A stretch of 8,215 nt of DNA from Bradyrhizobium sp. (GTDB taxonomy: Bacteria; Pseudomonadota; Alphaproteobacteria; Rhizobiales; Xanthobacteraceae): contig JAQGKJ010000631.1 in NCBI GenBank assembly GCA_028290165.1, positions 1 to 8,215 of the forward strand, written 5' to 3'. This document shows, piece after piece, positions 5,961-8,215 of the stretch (position 1 is its first letter; the number at the start of each line of letters is the position of its first letter). The translations under genes and the position numbers were made by a program. The notes under the pieces are model-generated. The model was not told the DNA's origin. It ran no database searches and saw only the letters and a list, made by a program, of their open reading frames with translations.

Positions 5961-6825
5961 GCGCGAATTCCCAATAGAGCTTGCGCGCCCGGCGGTAAAA
6001 CGGCCCGGGCTGCAGCGAGCGGTCGTCGATCCGGATGACCGGCGCGACCTTGGCGAAATTGCCGCTGGAGAAGATTTCATCGGCGCCCAGAAAATCTGGA
6101 TATCGCAGCGTCGCCTCGACCACGCTGACGCCGTCGCCGCGCAACAGATCGATCACCCGCTGCCGCGTGATGCCGGCAAGGAACGTCCCGTTCGGCGCCG
6201 GCGTATAGACGACGCCATCCTTGGCCATGAACACGTTGGAGTTACCGAACTCCGCGACATTGCCGAGCATATCGAGCATCAGGGCATTGTTGAAGCCGCG
6301 CGCCTGCGCTTCCATCAGCGCGCGCGAATTGTTCGGGTAAAGGCAAGCCGCCTTGGCATCGACCGGCGCGGATTCCATGGTCGGCCGCCGGAACGGCGAC
6401 AGCGTGATGGCGCTGCCGGTCGGGGCCGGCATCGGCGCCACATAGAGGCTCAGGCACCAGTTCGTGGTTTCGGGATCGAACAGCACGCCGCCGCCGCTGC
6501 CGGACTGGGCCCAATACATCGGCCGGATGTAAAGCTCCGCATTGGCGTCGAAGCGGGCGATCCCTTCGCGCGCCAGCCCCAGCCAGGTTTCGGTGTCGAC
6601 CACCGGCTTCAGCTTGAAATTGATCGCGGACTGATTGACGCGGGCGCAATGCCGATCGAGATCGGGCGCCACGCCTTCGAACGCGCGCGCGCCGTCGAAC
6701 ACGGTCGAACCGAGCCACGCCGCATGCGTGCGCGGCCCCATGATCGGCACATTGCCTTCATGCCAGGCGCCTTCGAAAAAGGTCCAGGTCTGCGAAAAAC
6801 TGACTGGCTTTGTCATCTCGGCCAT
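5953..6825 (-). CDS. ilvE: class IV aminotransferase, branched-chain amino acid aminotransferase-like
   Basis: This is a PLP fold-type IV aminotransferase of 290 residues from the start used here. The PLP lysine is Lys158 in VDAKAACLYPNNSRA, and the cofactor-binding Glu192 is in GNVAEFGNSNVF. Both are within one residue of the E. coli IlvE positions as I recall them. FLAGITRQRVIDLL and the ADEIFSSGNFAKVAPV segment are typical of the C-terminal domain. The family moves the amino group between leucine, isoleucine or valine and 2-oxoglutarate. Two family motifs deviate: the usual EGxR near the N-terminus is FDGARAFEG, and EGxxxNxF is EFGNSNVF, so a different substrate, such as another amino acid or an amine, is possible. 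The start is uncertain: in-frame ATGs lie at 6858, 6834, 6825 and 6816. I chose 6825, with a weak GGATGG upstream on the minus strand. It is convergent with the TPP gene and divergent from the hydrolase. Confidence 0.82.
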   Translation of the reverse strand: MAEMTKPVSFSQTWTFFEGAWHEGNVPIMGPRTHAAWLGSTVFDGARAFEGVAPDLDRHCARVNQSAINFKLKPVVDTETWLGLAREGIARFDANAELYIRPMYWAQSGSGGGVLFDPETTNWCLSLYVAPMPAPTGSAITLSPFRRPTMESAPVDAKAACLYPNNSRALMEAQARGFNNALMLDMLGNVAEFGNSNVFMAKDGVVYTPAPNGTFLAGITRQRVIDLLRGDGVSVVEATLRYPDFLGADEIFSSGNFAKVAPVIRIDDRSLQPGPFYRRARKLYWEFAHA

Positions 6826-6975
6826 TATTGCCATCCGCACCGCGCGAGAAGCGCACAACGCCGCTACTATTGTCCGAATTCCCTAAGGATTTCCTTGCGG
6901 GTTCCGCCCGCAATAGCGATCGATTCACGATTGATAGACCACAATGTAGGAGTAAATTGCGCTAACGGAGCCGAT
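6826..6975. promoter_or_regulatory. divergent promoter region, with dyad TTGCGGG-N5-CCCGCAA
   Basis: This region separates the minus-strand aminotransferase from the plus-strand hydrolase. TTGCGGG (6895-6901) and CCCGCAA (6907-6913) are perfect reverse complements with a 5-base spacer, a likely operator or hairpin. TTGATA (6931-6936) could be a -35 box for the hydrolase, but no good -10 follows at the right distance. GGAG (6967-6970) is the hydrolase ribosome binding site, 5 bases before its ATG. If the aminotransferase starts at 6858 or 6834 the region is slightly shorter. Confidence 0.4.
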
Positions 6976-7914
6976 ATGCCCCTCGACCCCCTGGCCAAGC
7001 GTTTTCTCGCCATGATGACGGCGGCCTCGCCGGGCGATCGATTGCGGCCAACGGCGAACGACCGCCGCCAGGCACTCGCCAAACTCATGCAATTCGCGCG
7101 CGCCGACGTGACGGCAGCAGATGGGACCGACGGCGTATTACCGGGGCCGGCGGGCGACCTTCCCTATCGGCTTTATGCGCCCACCAATGACACCGACGAG
7201 CCGCTGCCGGGTTTTGTATTCTTCCACGGCGGCGGCATGGTCGCCGGCAGCATCGAGACCCATGACCTCATCTGCGCGGCGCTCGCACAGGTGACGGGAT
7301 GCCGCCTGGTATCGGTCGGCTATCGCCTTGCGCCCGAGCACAAATTTCCGGCCGCCGTCGAGGACGCGATCGCGGCGACAAAGTGGGTTTCCGAACAGGC
7401 CTCCTCGCTTGGCATAGATTCGGAACGGCTCGTGGTTGGCGGCGATTCCGCGGGCGCGACGCTTGCAGCGGTAGTTTGCCACGACGCGCTGCGCGGCGCT
7501 GGGCCAGCGATATCGGCGCAATGCCTGATATGTCCGGTGCTTGATTTCGAGGAAACATCCCCGTCGCGTGAGACGTTTGCCGAAAATCATCTGCTCGACA
7601 AGGCCACGCTGGAAGCGGACCTCGCCGACTATCTGCCCGACGGGGCGGAGGTCGCCGACATCAGGATCTCGCCGCTTCGCGCGGTGAAATTTACCGGACT
7701 TCCACCCGCCATTATCCATACCGCCGAATTCGACCCGATGCGCGACGAGGGCAATGCCTACGCGGGAAAGCTGTTGGCGGCGGGCGTTGCCGTCGAGCAC
7801 GTCTGTCACGACGGCATGGTCCATAATTTCCACGCCATGGGCGCGATACTTCCGCAAGGCCGGCTGGTGCTTCACCAGATCGGCGAACAGGTGCGGCGCG
7901 CGCTTGGCAATTGA
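6976..7914 (+). CDS. alpha/beta hydrolase, hormone-sensitive-lipase (family IV) esterase
   Basis: This 312-residue esterase of the HSL group has the oxyanion-hole motif HGGG (84-87, in FFHGGGMVAGS). The nucleophile elbow is GDSAG with Ser158. The other triad members are Asp253 in AEFDPMRDEG and His283 in GMVHNFHAMG. SVGYRLAPEHKFPAAVEDA between them is also typical of the group. The length is normal and the first 40 or so residues form the helical cap. Members hydrolyse short- to medium-chain acyl esters; the natural substrate cannot be read from sequence. It is cytoplasmic, with no signal peptide. The ATG at 6976 has GGAG 5 bases upstream. The same frame is open far upstream, but that part is antisense to the aminotransferase and is not coding. 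It is probably expressed alone. Confidence 0.92.
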   Translation: MPLDPLAKRFLAMMTAASPGDRLRPTANDRRQALAKLMQFARADVTAADGTDGVLPGPAGDLPYRLYAPTNDTDEPLPGFVFFHGGGMVAGSIETHDLICAALAQVTGCRLVSVGYRLAPEHKFPAAVEDAIAATKWVSEQASSLGIDSERLVVGGDSAGATLAAVVCHDALRGAGPAISAQCLICPVLDFEETSPSRETFAENHLLDKATLEADLADYLPDGAEVADIRISPLRAVKFTGLPPAIIHTAEFDPMRDEGNAYAGKLLAAGVAVEHVCHDGMVHNFHAMGAILPQGRLVLHQIGEQVRRALGN

Positions 7915-7933
7915 TTCAAATTTTAATCAATTG
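7908..7933. promoter_or_regulatory. AT-rich 9-bp inverted repeat at the hydrolase 3' end
   Basis: CAATTGATT (7908-7916) and AATCAATTG (7925-7933) are exact reverse complements around an 8-base A/T-rich spacer. The left arm contains the hydrolase stop codon. It could be an operator for the downstream sulfhydrylase gene or a weak terminator. The helix is AT-rich and has no following T-run, so the operator reading is slightly preferred. Confidence 0.35.
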
Positions 7934-7985
7934 GTGAAGGTCCATTAGGGTTATTTCCTCAATGTTTGCGCGAATTATTGCAGGC

Positions 7986-7991
7986 TTGACA
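7986..7991 (+). promoter_or_regulatory. possible -35 box TTGACA before the sulfhydrylase gene
   Basis: This is an exact TTGACA hexamer 71 bases before the metY start. At 17 bases the -10 position reads ACGTTG, a poor match. If it is a true -35, transcription would begin near 8021 and the left arms of the leader structure described at 7993-8059 would not be in the mRNA. An alternative upstream promoter with AATTAT (7973-7978) as -10 lacks a good -35. Confidence 0.25.
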
Positions 7992-7992
7992 C

Positions 7993-8059
7993 TCCGCCTC
8001 TAACAAAGACGTTGCGAATAAAACGCATGTTGAAGTGCGACACGCAACGTAGAGGTGGA
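7993..8059 (+). promoter_or_regulatory. structured leader of the sulfhydrylase gene burying its ribosome binding site; candidate cis-regulatory RNA
   Basis: Helix P1 pairs TCCGCCTCTA (7993-8002) with TAGAGGTGGA (8050-8059), 10 bp with one G-U pair, and its right arm is the ribosome binding site region just before the ATG at 8062. Helix P2 pairs CGTTGCG (8010-8016) with CGCAACG (8043-8049), 7 perfect bp, directly adjacent to P1 on the 3' side, so the two could stack with a 7-base bulge on the 5' side. Inside is a small CGCA/TGCG hairpin (8024-8027 with 8036-8039). The left arm of P2 could instead pair with a second CGCAACG at 8065-8071 inside the coding start. Methionine genes in alphaproteobacteria often have SAM-sensing leaders, but this does not show the SAM-II core. 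It may instead be a DNA operator if transcription starts inside it. Confidence 0.5.
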
Positions 8060-8061
8060 CC

Positions 8062-8215
8062 ATGCGCAACGAGACGATCGCAATTCACGCCGGCTACGAC
8101 CCAGATCCGACCACCAAATCCGTTGCGGTCCCGATCTACCAGACGGTAGCCTACGCGTTCGACAGCGCCGATCACGGCGCCGCGTTGTTCAACCTCGAAG
8201 CCGAAGGCTATCGCT
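8062..8215 (+). CDS. metY: O-acetylhomoserine sulfhydrylase (Cys/Met metabolism PLP enzyme), 5' part only
   Basis: The first 51 codons are in the window and the frame stays open to the edge. They read RNETIAIHAGYDPDPTTKSV, then AVPIYQTVAYAFDSADHGAA and LFNLEAEGYR, which is the characteristic N-terminus of O-acetylhomoserine aminocarboxypropyltransferases. Related cystathionine gamma-synthase and methionine gamma-lyase proteins share the ETxAIHAG and PIYQT segments, but the FDSADHGAALFNLE stretch favours MetY. The enzyme makes homocysteine (or methionine) from O-acetylhomoserine and sulfide or methanethiol, using PLP. The catalytic lysine lies beyond the window. The ATG follows GAGGTGGA (8052-8059), and this ribosome binding site lies in a strong predicted helix, suggesting translational control. 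An O-succinylhomoserine-using MetZ is the main alternative. Confidence 0.88.
   Translation, partial: MRNETIAIHAGYDPDPTTKSVAVPIYQTVAYAFDSADHGAALFNLEAEGYR

Noticed and set aside
4220..5974. Long minus-strand open frame (584 codons) antisense to the TPP enzyme
   Set aside because: The composition is arginine- and glycine-rich without any family motif, and the opposite strand has a full set of TPP-enzyme motifs. It is a side effect of GC-rich codon use.
5941..6975. In-frame N-terminal extension of the hydrolase
   Set aside because: The extra 345 codons are antisense to the aminotransferase and have no family sequence. The ATG at 6976 has a ribosome binding site and gives a normal-length esterase.
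7915..8061. SAM-II riboswitch upstream of metY
   Set aside because: The conserved GGTGATTT start and GCTAAAAAGG-like end of that class are not visible. The structure found there has a different layout.

Overview
The window looks like chromosomal DNA of an alphaproteobacterium of the Bradyrhizobium/Rhodopseudomonas group (Nitrobacteraceae). The reasons are its GC-rich coding DNA, GC-skewed third codon positions that leave long antisense reading frames open, structured intergenic repeats of a type I associate with Bradyrhizobium, and an aminoacyl-tRNA-synthetase-like amino acid:carrier-protein ligase whose key residues fall at the same positions as in the characterised Bradyrhizobium enzyme. 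The assignment rests on reading the sequence and on recall, not on a database search.

Layout. Positions 1-436 are non-coding and repeat-rich: a multi-hairpin element (about 1-230), a long inverted repeat (271-362), a small hairpin (380-400) and three copies of an 8-base word. A small carrier protein is on the minus strand (437-709). A 356-bp AT-rich divergent regulatory region (710-1065) separates it from four plus-strand genes with gaps of 37, 53 and 55 bp: an acyl-CoA-dehydrogenase-like flavoprotein (1066-2292), the amino acid:carrier-protein ligase (2330-3268), a GNAT-like acyltransferase (3322-4203) and a thiamine-diphosphate-dependent acetolactate-synthase-like enzyme (4259-5938). Convergent to this is a class IV (branched-chain-type) aminotransferase (5953-6825, minus). 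A second divergent region (6826-6975) leads to an alpha/beta hydrolase of the hormone-sensitive-lipase family (6976-7914). The window ends in the first 51 codons of an O-acetylhomoserine sulfhydrylase (from 8062), preceded by a structured leader.

How the genes may work together. The carrier protein, flavoprotein, ligase and GNAT-like enzyme look like one pathway. The ligase would charge a small amino acid (glycine in the characterised Bradyrhizobium homologue) onto the carrier protein's phosphopantetheine. The flavoprotein could oxidise the tethered amino acid and the GNAT-like protein could transfer it to an acceptor. The end product is unknown to me. The TPP enzyme may be a further step or only a co-transcribed passenger. 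The aminotransferase, hydrolase and sulfhydrylase are probably separate units.

The two most interesting signals are this carrier-protein-bound amino acid pathway and the leader upstream of the sulfhydrylase gene. In that leader a 10-bp helix would bury the ribosome binding site, and a second helix has two competing partners.
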